A stretch of DNA of 64,000 nt from Pseudopyrenochaeta lycopersici (GCA_003313425.1 NHZP01000033.1:62001-126000); one strand, 5' to 3'. Shown: positions 45,139 through 57,500, counted from the stretch's first letter. Numbers and translations are program-made. Notes: generated from the sequence alone by a model not told the origin.

Positions 45139-48100
45139 ATGGCGACTCTTCAGAAGCTCCAGAAGCTCTCCGGGCCGCATTGCGTCCTCCTGGCAGCCCA
45201 GTATGCCACCGAGTCCAATATCACAGCACTGCGGGCCCTGGCAGCACTGCGCGACACCGAACTACCACTGGAACTCGCTCTGGGCATAATTTTGACTTTC
45301 CTCCCGGAAGAAACCGAGCCGCGGCTATACCTCGAATTCCTCAATGAGCTGGCGACAGACTCGCGGACGCCCGGCCAAGACCCCGCCGCCTCGCTGGACG
45401 TCGCGTCCGTGGAAGAGCTGTCCAACGCGCGGGCAAAGAAGAGGCGGCGGGCCATGGAGCTCCTGCCAGTCGTGCATCCCTTGTATGCGGCCGAAACGGA
45501 GGTCGGCCCTCTCAGCCACTTCCTCATCCACCGCGCACACCGAATCGACTCGCAGACGGGCCTGCTTGATACCATACCTCAACTCGTCGTGCCCTTCCTC
45601 GCCCACTCCGAGTATCTCCGCACGTGGTTCATCTCAACCGTGCTGCCGCTTCTCCGCCTCAGCTACGAGTACTACCCGCAAAACCCCGCCGCCTCCCTCG
45701 ACGAATTTGCGCGACTAAAAGGAAAGCGCGCGATAGACTACCAGCTCGCGAATGTTCGCCATGCCAGCCGCGTCGACACGCATAACGCGGCGCGAGATCT
45801 GAAGGGCGTAGTCGCGCCGTGGATATGTGGCGCCACCGATCGCAAGAGACGGAGACTCTCAAGCGAGGCGCGGAGAGGCTCAATCGTGCAAGAGCAGGCC
45901 CAAGAGCCAGATGACTGGGACTGCCTATTCCAGTGGCTGCTGCATACCTCCAAGGAGCATTTGCCTCTGGTAGCCACTGCCGTCACCGAATGGGACGGCC
46001 CCGAGGACATGGATCTTGGCGGGTACGAACAAGGACGAGACTACGTCGATGACGAACACCAACGCCAGCTTGAGATGAAATACGTTCAGGCCGCTCTTGC
46101 GTCACTCTACCTGGTCGACAAGAGCGATCTTGATTCACTCCAAACCGCACACTCTCTCTTAAGACGAGTCTGCGAGCTTCTCAACAACGACCCGCCACCA
46201 GACCTGAGTATTAGTGTTGACTCATTACCGTCGTACGACCTTGCGGAACCGCTACTTCATTCATCTACAGTCTCTCTGCTTCGCGAAGATCGACTACTTG
46301 AACCGGATAACAACATTACGAAACCTACCCGTGGAAGCGTCCGAATCCTCGAACTTGTCCTCTTCTCAGCCTGCGTCCTATCGACCGTGCAGCAACCCCT
46401 CTCGATTCGCGAAACTGCAAAAATGACTCTCCGGGACGACCGCTCCGACCAATTCTCCTTACTCCACAAGATTCTTCATTCACTCAGCAATGGTCCCAAG
46501 AATGATAGCGATCAATGGACGGTGACTAGGTCGAAGCTGCTGTGGCTTTGGAACTGGGGAACAGATAGGCACGACAACGATCGCCACGCACAGGGTCTCC
46601 TCGGCATGCTCGATCGCAAAACCATTGAAACAGAGGTATTGAAAGCACTGCTTGAGAGCAGCCACTACCCGCTCGCAATCCAACTTTACATCAAGCCAAC
46701 GTTTGGCCAACAGCCACTTCTTGCATCCGATGTTGAACAAGTCGTCTTAGCTTCAGCAATGCATCACTACGATAACGCAAGCAACGGCAACCGCACCCGC
46801 GGTGGCATGAAACGTGCTGCAGATATTGTCGCTGCCTTCGCTCCTCATTTCCCTTCATCGCCACGCTTCCAGCGAACCCAGGCTTTGCTCACAGCAACGC
46901 ACGCCATGTCTTTCTACTCGCTGATTTTACAACATGGTGTGCCTTTTCAACCCGTCAACATCAGAGTCAGTTCCAATCCCTTGTCGTTGATTCGGAAGCT
47001 TTTATCACAGAACAGTGGCAGCTATACGAAATTAGATGACTTGATCTCTATTGGGCAAAATCTCGTCGTCGCTATGCCATCCACGATCATGGACGAAGAT
47101 ACAGGGACCGGACCACTGGATGTGGCTGCTATAGAGCGAAAGAAGACAGCAGCTGAGCGACGAGTCATCGGTATGGCCATCGAGGCTGCATTGGAAGAAG
47201 ATGACTTCGAGACCGCGTACTCCTATGTTGTCAATAGGCTGTCTCCCCCCACGCCTTCACCAACACCCTCAGTTTCCTCCCAGCGCTTCTCATTTGGCTC
47301 GATCGACTCGACTGATCATGATGACGACGCGGAAGACGTTGCCTGGCGCGCTGCTCTACGTGCTGGTCGCCACAGCTCCTCCCTTTCTACCTCCAACACA
47401 TGGTCACATGCTGGAAATGCGGCTCGCCCAGATCTACGAAGACTGGAGCAGCGAATGGAGCTGCTTTCACAAGCTCTTCTTCTTGCTCCTCCAAATCACC
47501 TCGAAGAAGTGCTTAGCGTATGGCAGCAATGCGAAGCTGAAATGATGCACCTCCTCGCCCAAGAAAACGAAGCAGAAGAGCGCTTCAACGACGCTGCGGA
47601 TCGCAAGTTGCCAGGCGCTTTCGACCTCGAACCAATCACTGTCCAGCCACTGCGACGAGAGGTCGGTCGAGGCGCAGTAGAAGAGTCGCCAATGGGGCTG
47701 TTCGATGTCGCTCGAGGAGCAGCTGCGGCCTTCTCGAAGACAGCGTTTCCGCTTCGCGGCAGTGGCCAAGGAACATCTAGACCAGAACCCAGGGAGAGCT
47801 TTCCCGGATCAAATCGTGTCAGCTTGGATTTGAGTGACTCTGGCAGTATGGGTGGACATGATGAGCGGATGAGGAAGAGAGACATGGTTGCTAGTGCTGC
47901 GACTGGTGCTCTTGCTAGCGGATCTGGCGCCCTTGCTAGTGGACTGGGCTGGATGTTGGGTAAGTTTTATCATGTTCCTACCGCTCGAATGGCCCTCATT
48001 ACTGACAATCTGCAGGCGCCAAACCGGTGACGGAGCGAGAGCGTGAGTGAACACGCGCGTGTAGCAACGATAACTTGAATCATAAGCACCAGTAGAGATG

Positions 48101-48190
48101 TTATGGGATCAGAGAATAATTGCACTACGGTCAGCCAATACGTCATTGCAATGCCTTTCAGATGCACAGCATGACCATGACGCTCCGTAA
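45139..48190 (+). CDS. SEC39: Sec39-domain protein, Dsl1 tethering complex
   Basis: Three exons (45139-47959, 48016-48042, 48093-48190) encode 981 aa. The middle exon is 27 nt and the join reads GWMLG-AKPVTERE-LEMLWDQR. The N-terminal half is the helical Sec39 repeat region (LPLELALGIILTFLPEETEP, then YLEFLNEL), followed by a long helical rod and a disordered Ser-rich part near 690-760. Sec39 stabilises the Dsl1/NRZ complex that tethers Golgi-derived COPI vesicles to ER SNAREs. The first ATG is 45139; CACGTG at 45121-45126 sits just upstream, in the leader. Only 235 bp separate it from the tyrosinase stop, so its promoter is compact. Reading only the first exon gives a false C-terminus. Confidence 0.88.
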
Positions 48191-49126
48191 AGCTCTCCAG
48201 TCTCCACACCGCCGTAGTCCCTTCATCCTGGTAAACGTCACATTTTACTGCGATCATTCAAATCAATGTCAAACAGCACCATTACCTCCTCACATGCAAC
48301 ATCATAAACATCAGCCCGCCCAGTACCGCCTCTTTTTCTCTCCTTGTTCAAACAAAAGGCTTTATTGACGTGCATCAAAAACCAAACCAAACAGTCTTCC
48401 AAACTTGCAACGTTTCAATCATGATACGTCGGCTTGGGAGGGAGAGAGCGAGGGCATGATGCTGCAGTTGAGTGGGTCGCTTGCCCGATGCTTCGTTTTG
48501 AGGTGTCTGCTCAGGCTTGCAGGGTCGGCGGGAGATTAGGCCGCCCGGGAAGCGGATGAGGAGTCGGGGGTGTGTGGGGGTGGGGATGAGATTCTTGGCG
48601 GGAAGGTCGGGGTTTGCGGGATAGGAGAGTTTGGGGAACATCTTGACGAGTCGGAGTCGAGTACATGATGGAGTTTGTATGTGAGTTTGCAAGTTTTGGT
48701 GGAAAGAGTTGAAGTTTTCTAAACCCGTGATATGATTGACATTTCGGATTTTATTTGTCTGTGATGATTCTTGAGAGAAGAAAACTCCGTCTAAGTACCA
48801 GTTTCTCCAAACACAACATGATGTCTCGACGTAACCCAAACCCCATTGTATTGCCGACGCAATTAAAGATATACAGAAGCAAACAAGTCAGCTTGCTTAA
48901 ACATGACATGAAAAAAAAAAAACTCCGCCGCTGATGCTACGATATCGCTAGTCTAGAACGAGGGTATCTTTTCGCCTTTCAAGAATGCTTCGCTTCGCAA
49001 CGCTCAAGTCACACCAAGAATGTCGTCTCGCAACTACATTCCAGTCAAACAGTCGAACATCAACAAGAACTTTCCCTCCTCTACCTCTACCTCTCCACTC
49101 TCACAACTCTAGCCGCTCCTCCGCAT
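48191..49126. other. Intergenic, convergent 3' region
   Basis: 936 bp. Minus-strand frames near 48375-48839 have no recognised content. A ten-base A run occurs near 48911-48921. Confidence 0.5.
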
Positions 49127-51425
49127 CTATGCAAGAGGCGGGACAGCATTGAGCACTCTTGCAACCTCATTTGGCGCCATCTGGCTATTCTGCATGCTCC
49201 TCACTTGTGAGCCCTTGCGTAGTCGCTGCAGACCTAGGGCCACTTTCCAGCTCTCAGATTCATCAATGAGGAATACATATTTTTTGCCGTCGGCGTCGCG
49301 GATCGAGGCTCGGAGGATGTGTAGGTTTTTGGTGGGCTGTTGGCCGGTCTGTGTTCATGTCAGCAAGGCCATACGAGAGACAGAAAAGAAAGGAAGATTG
49401 GTATGAGATGAATCATGCGAAGTTCGAACTTACCTCGACCATCTTCAAGGTCCACGCCTTGACATCCCACTCACGCTGAGGTATGCCTCGCACATCGTCG
49501 TCGATGAACAATCCCTCAGATTGTATCTTTAATATTAGGCCGTCCGTCACCTTGCCGACATTGGAAACCAACTGTGCAACTGGCTTGGGGAAGAGGTCGT
49601 TGAAAAGATAGACCGCTTTGATGACAATCTTCATCGGATCAGTAGTCGAGTAGGGACCGCGTTGGGATGCAGGAGGCGATGTCTGTGCGGTGGACTGGGA
49701 CGGTGCGTATGAGGACTCGGAGTATTGCGACGAGACATGCGAGCGTGCGGTACCGCGTTGCTGCGGGCTGTCGTACGGACGGAAGCCATGTGCGTCTTCA
49801 GTTCCGAGGTATGACTTCGCAGATGGCCTCTCATAGTTCTTCTTCGACGTAACGGTCGCCTTGATCGGACTCGATTGTGTCGAAGTGACCGAGGGTGCAG
49901 GAGGGCTTCTTGCGCCAGCGTACGGATCAAGACGCTCTCCACCGCCAATACCTCCATAAGTTGTCGATCGCCGACCTGCTGTGATATCAGGAATAGCAGA
50001 TGCTGCTTCTGCTTTCAGCTTCTCTGCTTCGGCCTTAAGACGGGCTTCTCGGTCCTTCTGGGCGCGCTCTCGAGCCGCCTTGAGACGTTCAGCTCGTTCG
50101 GCATCTGTCTTAGCCTTTGCGGCCGCGGCTTCAGCTTCAGCTTTTGCTTTCGCTGCTGCGACTTCGGCTGCAGCCTTCACTTCTGCTGCTCTCCGTGCTG
50201 CTTCTTCGGCGGCTTTGGCCTTTTGTTCAGCCTCGAGCTTCTCTCGTATCTCCTTCTCAATGGCTGCTCTGGCTTCAGCTTCTCTTGCCTCACGTTCGGC
50301 CTGCTCCTTTTCTCGTATTTCTTGCTGCTTCTGGGCACGTTCTTTGGCGAGACGTTCTCGTGCTTCCCTCTCACGCTGTTCCCGTTCTCGTTGGCGTTTC
50401 TTCTCCCACTTTTCCTTCTCTGCTTGGGCTCGAGCTTGTTTGGCTGCTTCTTCTTTGGCCTTGTCTTCCTCTTCTCGCTTCTTTCGAGCCTCTTCTGCTC
50501 GTTTCAGCTCGTCCCATGCTCGCTTGCGTTCTTCTTCGTCTTTCCTTCGCTTCTCCTCTTCCGCTCGCTTCCGCTCTTCCTCCTCGCGCTTCCTCCTTGC
50601 TTCTTCAGCCTGCCTTCTTGCTTCCTCGGCTTGCTTTCGCTCTTCCTCTTGCTTGCGCTTCTCTTCTTGCCTACGCTTCTCTTCTTGCCTAAGCTTCTCT
50701 TCTTGTCGACGCTTCTCTTCCTGCTTTCGCTCCTCTTCTTGCCTTTTCCTCTCGTCCTCGTCATCCTGCCTCTTCTTCTCCTCAGCGCGCTTTCTCTCCT
50801 CTTCTGCTCGCTCTTGCTCATCGTCCCACGCTGACTCGTCGTCTTGCGGAGGTGGCGATGAAGCGCCATACTGCTGATAGCCACCCCATCCGCCCTGAGC
50901 GCCTTGGGGTGGAGGCCCGCCAGCACCAGGGAAACTGCCGTTTGGCGGTGGCGGAGGTGCACGCTGATAGCCTGGCCCTGGCCCCGATGCACTAGCACCA
51001 GCACCAGCACCAGCTCCTGCCCCTCCATGTGGACCGCCTCCATGCCCTCCTCCATTGAAGAGACCCCCGCTCTGTAATTGGCCGGACGCCCATCCCAAGG
51101 CTCCTACTAGCACTACCAACAATATGACACCATTGCCTCCCGATGACACACCCTGGCTGACCAGAAGAAAGTAGTGTTTGACCTGGGGCTCTATCGCTTT
51201 CCAAACGAAATAGGTGGCTATTGTGCTAGCAGCTCCTGCTAAGAAGCTGTTCCGCTGGACGCCCAAGCTCGGCAGATATATGAAGCCGCCGCCTGCCGAA
51301 TGCGGCGGTATGATGAATATATCGTAATTCCCTGCAGGCAGACCGCTGCCTCCGGGAGCATGGCTACCTCCTGTAGTCTTTGGGTTGGCGCCGTGCGGAG
51401 GCGGCGGAGGAGGAGCGCCGTCCAT
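49127..51425 (-). CDS. Membrane-anchored coiled-coil protein with C-terminal PH-like domain
   Basis: Two exons (51425-49434, 49348-49127) with an 85 nt intron (LKMVE-TGQQPTKN) encode 737 aa. The order is: Pro/Gly-rich N-terminus; two hydrophobic segments at about 60-75 (FLAGAASTIATYFVW) and 100-113 (GVILLVVLVGALGW); Gly/Pro linker; a very charged coiled coil at about 200-470 made of repeated EEERKR/EEKRRQ/AEEAR units; a Ser/Thr-rich linker; and a conserved C-terminal domain (about 600-737) whose pattern, with LFIDDDVRGIPQREWDVKAW then KKYVFLIDESESWKVALGLQ, looks like a PH domain. The product is likely a membrane tether. I do not recognise a named orthologue; similar proteins seem present across Pezizomycotina. 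Confidence 0.8.
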
Positions 51426-53051
51426 GGCTGTGTGTGCCCGTGAGGGCGAGTGTTGACGTTATAGTCGGCGTTTTGAGGGATGCAATGGGGGGCCAAATTT
51501 TCTACCGGCAGGAGCGGTCTTGGACGGATGGAAGGAGCAAGGCAGTGCGTTAGCAAAAAAACATGCGGTGTGTGGTGAAAGGCCAGCGGCTGTGTCGTCG
51601 ACTCTACTATCTGTCGACTCTCTCCGTTTCGGACAATAGCAATTGAGTCGGCGAATACGTTGCAAAAATGTCGACAAAACGCCAGCTAGGCCACAAGCTT
51701 TTGATGTGGATGCGGAGGTCGCTCTTTCTTCGGAGGTCCAGGTTTGTTTACGTCCAAGCTCAGCTGGTTGGTTAGCGGGGACGGGCCGTTGGTGCTGCAG
51801 GGCCACCATCATCCCACCCTGCGTCACGCCCACACCCTCGCCAGCCATAATTTTTGTTCAATCACATTCAATTTCCCCGCGATGCTCTTCTAATTCGCTG
51901 ATTCTCCCTGTTCTCCCCTATCAGCATTACGGAGGCGAGCAACGAGCAGCAGGAGCCGTTGCCCACTCGACCCGGCCAAACAACACGTCACGCGTGCAAA
52001 AACAGAGTTCGATGCTTTTTAGCCAGCAGCGCCTCGCAGCGCCTCGCAGCCTGGCCGAATGCGTGGCCTGTCACAGAACATGACCTGAGTAAGTTCGATG
52101 CACGCGCACGCGTCGTTTGCTTATTCGACCGCCTGCATGGAAATGTGGGCTACTTTCGCGCTTTTCGGCGGGGCGAGGGAATTGTTTTGATCACTGGTAC
52201 ATGCAAGGCGGTCCGCGGCTGTCAACCAAACTTCGAGTTGCCAGGGTACGGAACCCTTAATGATATTGATGCTGCACACTCCCGACGCAGGCTGACTTTG
52301 TGTTACTGTGGGGTCGGGTCCACGGAGATATTTATGCTTTTCGCGTGTGCCAAGAATGACCCTTCCCGATCCCTGGTAGGGCAACTAGCTCTTGGTTGCG
52401 CTTGCAAGTTCTTGCGATTCTCAAGACCATCTATTACCGTCCAGAGTGTTTGGTTTCCCAATAGCAATCCGCAAAGTATATTGCGTTTACCCAAGGCCTT
52501 GCCCCAGGAGATTGGCTATCTCACGTGCTCCGGGGTCCCGGGTAGTTCGCCTGCGATGATGTTATCAAACAGAAGAACTTCAGTCCCACACAGCTCTCTC
52601 TTTGGGAGCTTCGAATGCAACTCTAGATATCAATTCTTCCTAAAGCGGCGGCTGACGTCTACAGTTACCGCTTCATCCGTGACATGATGCAGCAAGTATG
52701 CGCTCGGTAGCCCAACCTTACCATTTTTGAGGGAGCACTGCTCAAAGCAACGGGTGAATCCGCCAAAACTAGCTGTGCGGCTATGCATTCACATGTGCCG
52801 CTTATTTTGAACATCCTGTGGAGCCAATCAGCTCGAGTTGCGCATGTTCCGCCAAATTCTTGGCTCGATCCAGCTGATTGCCTTGGACAGCCGGAGTTCT
52901 CTTCAACATAGCAGTCGTCGCCATTTCCAACTTTGATTTATCTCTTTCATCCTGACCTCGAATATATCACTACCGAACCGGCGACTGTGATGACATTATC
53001 GAGCTCACCTTATTTGATTGCATTCTTGGACCGTACGCCTCTCTTCTCAAC
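51426..53051. other. Divergent intergenic region
   Basis: About 1.6 kb between the coiled-coil and HET starts. A 242-codon open frame (51959-52687) overlaps it but has no recognised domain and Ser/Arg-biased content; I do not call it a gene. A short direct duplication (GCGCCTCGCA twice) lies near 52029-52048. Confidence 0.5.
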
Positions 53052-55277
53052 ATGACGACCAATTCTCTTGAAATGTGCGAGTATGAGTATGTGCCTCTAG
53101 ATATCGAAACTGGGGCAATAAGGCTCCTCGAACTGCACCCTGGGGTTTCTGATGAGCCAGTCAAGATTACCATCTACTCGACTGCATTTTCCGCTCCAGA
53201 GGGCGTGAAACATCGACGAAAGACCCGGAAAGAAATCCAAGCTAGTGTACTAGCGGCATGGTCCGTAATGGAGACCTTAGAAGATCGTATCATATTCGTC
53301 GATGATATAGATCAGAGTACTACGTGGGACCATCCAAATCCAGAATATGACCGAAAGAATTATGAACCTTCTGTTGATCCTCTCGTTACAGATTTTGAAC
53401 CAAAGTATGAAGCTTTATCTTACACTTGGGGTTCTCCCGAAAATCAAAGAGTGTTGGAAGTAGTCTCCAAACCGCAATCTATCACTCACAGTGCAGGCGA
53501 ATTGAAACAATTGGGTTGCAAACTTAAAGTTGGGTTGAATCTGTATAATGCCTTAAGGGATTTACGGAAACAAAACGAACCACGAATTCTCTGGATCGAT
53601 GCTATTTGTATTAACCAAAAGGACCTGGAGGAAAGAGTTCAGCAAGTAGTCCGAATGGGTAGCATTTACGCATATGCCCAACGTGTTGTTGTCTGGCTTG
53701 GCCCAAGCTCTCTGGATTCATCTCTGGCATTCAGTGCGCTGCAACATTTGGGGCAACAGATTGAGCTCACTAAATGTAATAATTGGGTACGCGCGCCAAA
53801 CGCCACTGAGATGCACTGGTGGACTCGCAATATCAATGAATGGCCAATTGACAACACCACATGGCAGGCTGTGTGCAATTTGATACTCCGCCCTTGGTTT
53901 GGACGGCTCTGGATCATACAAGAAATTCAGCTCGCTAACCGAGGCTCCATTCTTCAGTGTGGTAGCGACAAGACCTCTTGGTATCATCTTCGACGTGCCC
54001 TCTTAAAATGTTCCGCCTTTACTCGTCTCGGTTGCTCACCAGCCGCCAAGTCACGACTCATCTACCTTTCCTATATGGCCAGATATCTTAAGAACGAACA
54101 TCCAGTGAAGCTTATCGAGCTCGCTCGCACTTCTGCATGCAGCGACCCACGCGATAGAATCTACGCTTTACTTGGCTTACTTCCTGACACATTGTCTAAG
54201 GGAATTCGCCCACACTATGCAGCACCTGTCTCAGAAGTCTACAAACAAACCATACTTGCCTACGCCAATTGGTTAGGTAGTCTAGAGCCTTTGTGCTATC
54301 TAGGTCCTTCGTGGATACCTGACTGGTCAACCCCAGGGCACCCCGGATCAGCAATGCTGCATACTTCAAATGCCAGCAGTCACTCGACTACCGAGTTTGT
54401 TCATAGGCCTCCAAACATTCTTGAAGTAACGGGCGTTTTGTTCGATTCTATTGAAGACACACGAGGCCCGATACCAAAAGACCCCTATAAGGTTCTTATC
54501 ATGGCACAAGACTTCTGGCTCACAAAGGCACAGCCAGCTCCAGTGTACCCGACAGGCGAGACACTGGCCGAAGCTTGCGCGTGGACACTGGCAAGCGGTT
54601 TTTTGTCCGAGAAATGGGTAGGTTACACTGGCGTTGTATACACCTTGGAAGATGCTCAGTGGCCATTTCACAGACTTCAAGAAGCAACAAACGCAGACAG
54701 CTATGGTTTTGATCAGTACGTCCGTGAATTTTCCTTCCGCTTCCCTTTTATCATGCGTGCGATAGGCAAAACTATGTTCAGGACTACAAAAGGTTTCTTT
54801 GGTGTTGTAAATGCCGAGGTCCTACCTGGTGACAAGATTTGCGTCCTCCTTGGCTGTCCAATGCCTGCGATACTTCGGAAAGGCCAATCAGAGGAGTATA
54901 AGTTTATCAGATGCGCTCATATCCATGGCCTTATGGAAGGCCAAGTCCTTCTAGGCCCACTACCAGCGAATTGGTCATCTATCATTGAGCAAGATCCAGA
55001 TGGTCATGTTCGCCCAGCTTTCCTACACAATACGACTAGAAAGGATACTTCATTTCTTCGCGCAAGGAATGAGACACATACAGTCAATGATCCAAGGTTA
55101 GGTCCCCTATCGCCGCAGTGGGAATTGATAAGCTCCGTCTCTGTTCCATGGACTCATAAGACGCAAGACCAGTACAAGAACCGAGCGAGTGGCAGAATTA
55201 TACACTCGGATCCGCGTCTTTTACCCCGAGAGTTGAGGGCTCGAGGTGTCAAGCTCGATACATTCCCTATGACTTAA
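53052..55277 (+). CDS. HET-domain (heterokaryon incompatibility) protein
   Basis: An intronless 741 aa protein. The HET domain spans about residues 119-290 with its three blocks: YEALSYTWGSP, LWIDAICINQKDLEERVQQV with RVVVWLGPS, and PWFGRLWIIQEIQLA. Downstream comes DPRDRIYALLGLL, the usual post-HET motif, and a long C-terminal region without NACHT, ankyrin or WD repeats. HET proteins trigger programmed cell death when incompatible hyphae fuse; partner and specificity are unknown. It is isolated, with 1.6 and 2.5 kb of gene-poor sequence on either side, as is common for fast-evolving HET genes. Confidence 0.93.
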   Translation: MTTNSLEMCEYEYVPLDIETGAIRLLELHPGVSDEPVKITIYSTAFSAPEGVKHRRKTRKEIQASVLAAWSVMETLEDRIIFVDDIDQSTTWDHPNPEYDRKNYEPSVDPLVTDFEPKYEALSYTWGSPENQRVLEVVSKPQSITHSAGELKQLGCKLKVGLNLYNALRDLRKQNEPRILWIDAICINQKDLEERVQQVVRMGSIYAYAQRVVVWLGPSSLDSSLAFSALQHLGQQIELTKCNNWVRAPNATEMHWWTRNINEWPIDNTTWQAVCNLILRPWFGRLWIIQEIQLANRGSILQCGSDKTSWYHLRRALLKCSAFTRLGCSPAAKSRLIYLSYMARYLKNEHPVKLIELARTSACSDPRDRIYALLGLLPDTLSKGIRPHYAAPVSEVYKQTILAYANWLGSLEPLCYLGPSWIPDWSTPGHPGSAMLHTSNASSHSTTEFVHRPPNILEVTGVLFDSIEDTRGPIPKDPYKVLIMAQDFWLTKAQPAPVYPTGETLAEACAWTLASGFLSEKWVGYTGVVYTLEDAQWPFHRLQEATNADSYGFDQYVREFSFRFPFIMRAIGKTMFRTTKGFFGVVNAEVLPGDKICVLLGCPMPAILRKGQSEEYKFIRCAHIHGLMEGQVLLGPLPANWSSIIEQDPDGHVRPAFLHNTTRKDTSFLRARNETHTVNDPRLGPLSPQWELISSVSVPWTHKTQDQYKNRASGRIIHSDPRLLPRELRARGVKLDTFPMT

Positions 55278-57433
55278 TCATTGGTAATCTTGATTGCTGG
55301 AAGCTCTGGTAAAGAGGGACACAAATTCATATATCAAAAGAACTTTACTTGACTATGCTTAGGTGTAGCTGTCTACAAGTACCTTTTCTGTTCTCTCCTC
55401 TCTTTCACACATGAGAGATCTTTCTTTCAGTGAAGTCCAACCATATAATTCTCTTCCTCTCAAAGTTAGCATACCTTCGGCCAATCTGAAATCCCGCTCT
55501 TGGTATGCTTGTTCTTCGGCTCCTACTGAAGGTTTCTGCAAAACGAATCTCCTATTCCGACGACTCTTTTCTCGTGCTTTTATTTTCACTCCACTTTAAA
55601 GCATTTCGGTTCCGGCGAACCGAATCGTCATTTCAGGTTGCAGCTGATAGATTCCATGCTCAGGTACAAGGTGCGCAAGAAATACGGTAGTCGAATGCAA
55701 ACCTGGCAGGCAAGAAAAGTATGTCAAGATTCTTGAAGTTGTTCGATTGAAGCTACTTTGCGGTTAGCAGCCTTTGCCTTTCCCTAATATATTATCATGT
55801 ACCTTCACTCCTACATATTTTTAACCGTGGCTTTAAAGATGACTTTTCGGAAAATTCCGGGCATATAATGTCGTTAGTCGTATATAAGGGGCATTATAAG
55901 CCCATTGTGTACTATATAAACGCTGCGCAAGTAGCGTAGTAAGGATCGTATTGTGCGAGGCTTTACTCTGATACTAGATATAGGTTGATTCATGAAGTAC
56001 TACTGTATGAAATATTCAACAAAGAAGTACAGAAGGCCACGTTATAGCTGATGCGGTCAGATCTCCATGTCCAATCAGAAAACCCATAAAGGCTGTTGGA
56101 ATAAAAGGAATACCAGATCTTCAATATGTTCATGGGAGGCCAATTCCTGGTGGGAAAGGCAAGATTCGTCACGACATCGGAGGCTCTTACCATGCATGCT
56201 TTTCATATGCGAATAATAACGAAGGTGTTTCCGTAAGCAAAGCCCTGATTCTTCATCACCTATGCCAAGTCTTGCATCATGATATTCCCTAATGATGAGA
56301 CTCATTCCCAGCTGGAGACAACAGTAGCCGCGCTTGGATGCTGGAGGCATAGCGGATATCGGCATAATCTCCATGTTCCAATGTGGCTCGTTCTGCATTG
56401 CCAGAGCACCGGAAGTGCAGAACATAGCCACATGAACGAACCAGGAGAGTGAAGCTGCAAGAAACAACAATGGGGAGTGTCGCATGATCGTCAGGTGGAG
56501 AAAGTTCAACAAGATGGGCCGAAACTACGGGAGATCTTCTAGAAGGCTTCGTTGTAATGCTTTGATGCGCATCAATTGTCGTAAGCATTATGTGAGGCAG
56601 GTTCTGAGCGTCGGTACTATGGCGGTGCAAAAATGTCGCGACGATCAAGAGTGACATGGCTGTCACTTAGGATTGACGCAGTGGGTCCTATACTGCGACG
56701 CTCATTACATCGACATTCTTGACATACATGCATTCTCTGGAAACATGTATCAAATGCAGATAGTGGATCAGTTTCAACACGGTTAATCCATTTATTTAGA
56801 ACGTCAGCAGCTGCAGATGAACAATGACGTATTTGGAAGACACATACGCAGAGCAGAGCCAATCCATCTATTTTGAATCAAGAACATTACTGCCAAACTG
56901 CTTGGTAATCTTCTGCCTATGCTTGGTCTCTTCACCTTTCTGTACTTGGCTTGGCGACGGTAACTACAGAGAGCAGGAATGGTTCAGTTATCGTACTGCG
57001 CAGTTTGTAAGTTTCTGCGTTTTTACTTTACGACCCGTGCTTGGTGGCATTAGAGGGCTTCATGGACTATAATCAAAACTGTAGAGGATAGAATTTAGAG
57101 CCGGGTATCAGACATCAGATTATCGTCCGAAATAGGCAGTTCAAACATGACGCGACGAGTGGAGTTAATGGGCTCCAGCCAAAATAGCACGAGCCCTTGG
57201 ATTCTTCTGGGGAGTAAACATAGCGGATATACTCAAATTAGATGATTCGTCAAGTGACATGTTTGGGGCGGGGATGTTGTCCCCAGTCGGTGCTGCCGCA
57301 TCTCTTCGAGACTAGTGGCCGAATCGTCCGACATCGCGTCAAACAGGCGCTGGTCACTGCGCTTTTGCTTCCCCAGCTCCACTCCATGATACCACTTGGG
57401 GTCCCATCACTTTATGCGCTTTTCGTGCATTTT
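55278..57433. other. Gene-poor region
   Basis: About 2.2 kb with AT-rich parts near 55780-55990. One minus-strand frame (56485-56075) begins with a signal-peptide-like sequence and is discussed as a finding. No confident gene. Confidence 0.5.
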
Positions 57434-57500
57434 AATAGTATAGTGGTTACCATATTCGAATTGGATTTACATCCCCGCGGGGACCCGTAGTGGCGGGAGC
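57430..57500 (+). other. tRNA-like fragment (relic)
   Basis: ATAGTATAGTGGTTACCAT (starting at about 57434) is a near-perfect tRNA D-arm with A box, like fungal tRNA-Gln, -Glu or -Asp. No anticodon stem pairs after it and there is no B box, so it cannot be a working tRNA. Immediately downstream is the 12 bp palindrome TCCCCGCGGGGA at 57472-57483. Confidence 0.3.

Noticed and set aside
48375..48839. 154-codon minus-strand frame downstream of SEC39
   Set aside because: No recognised content and no start context; judged a 3' flank artefact.
49875..50877. Long plus-strand frames (319, 298 and 191 codons) opposite the coiled-coil gene
   Set aside because: Leu/Ser/Phe-rich mirror images of the Glu/Lys/Arg repeats; no independent support.
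51959..52687. 242-codon open frame
   Set aside because: No recognised domain and no splice or conservation evidence; it lies in a divergent promoter region. Could be revisited with RNA data.
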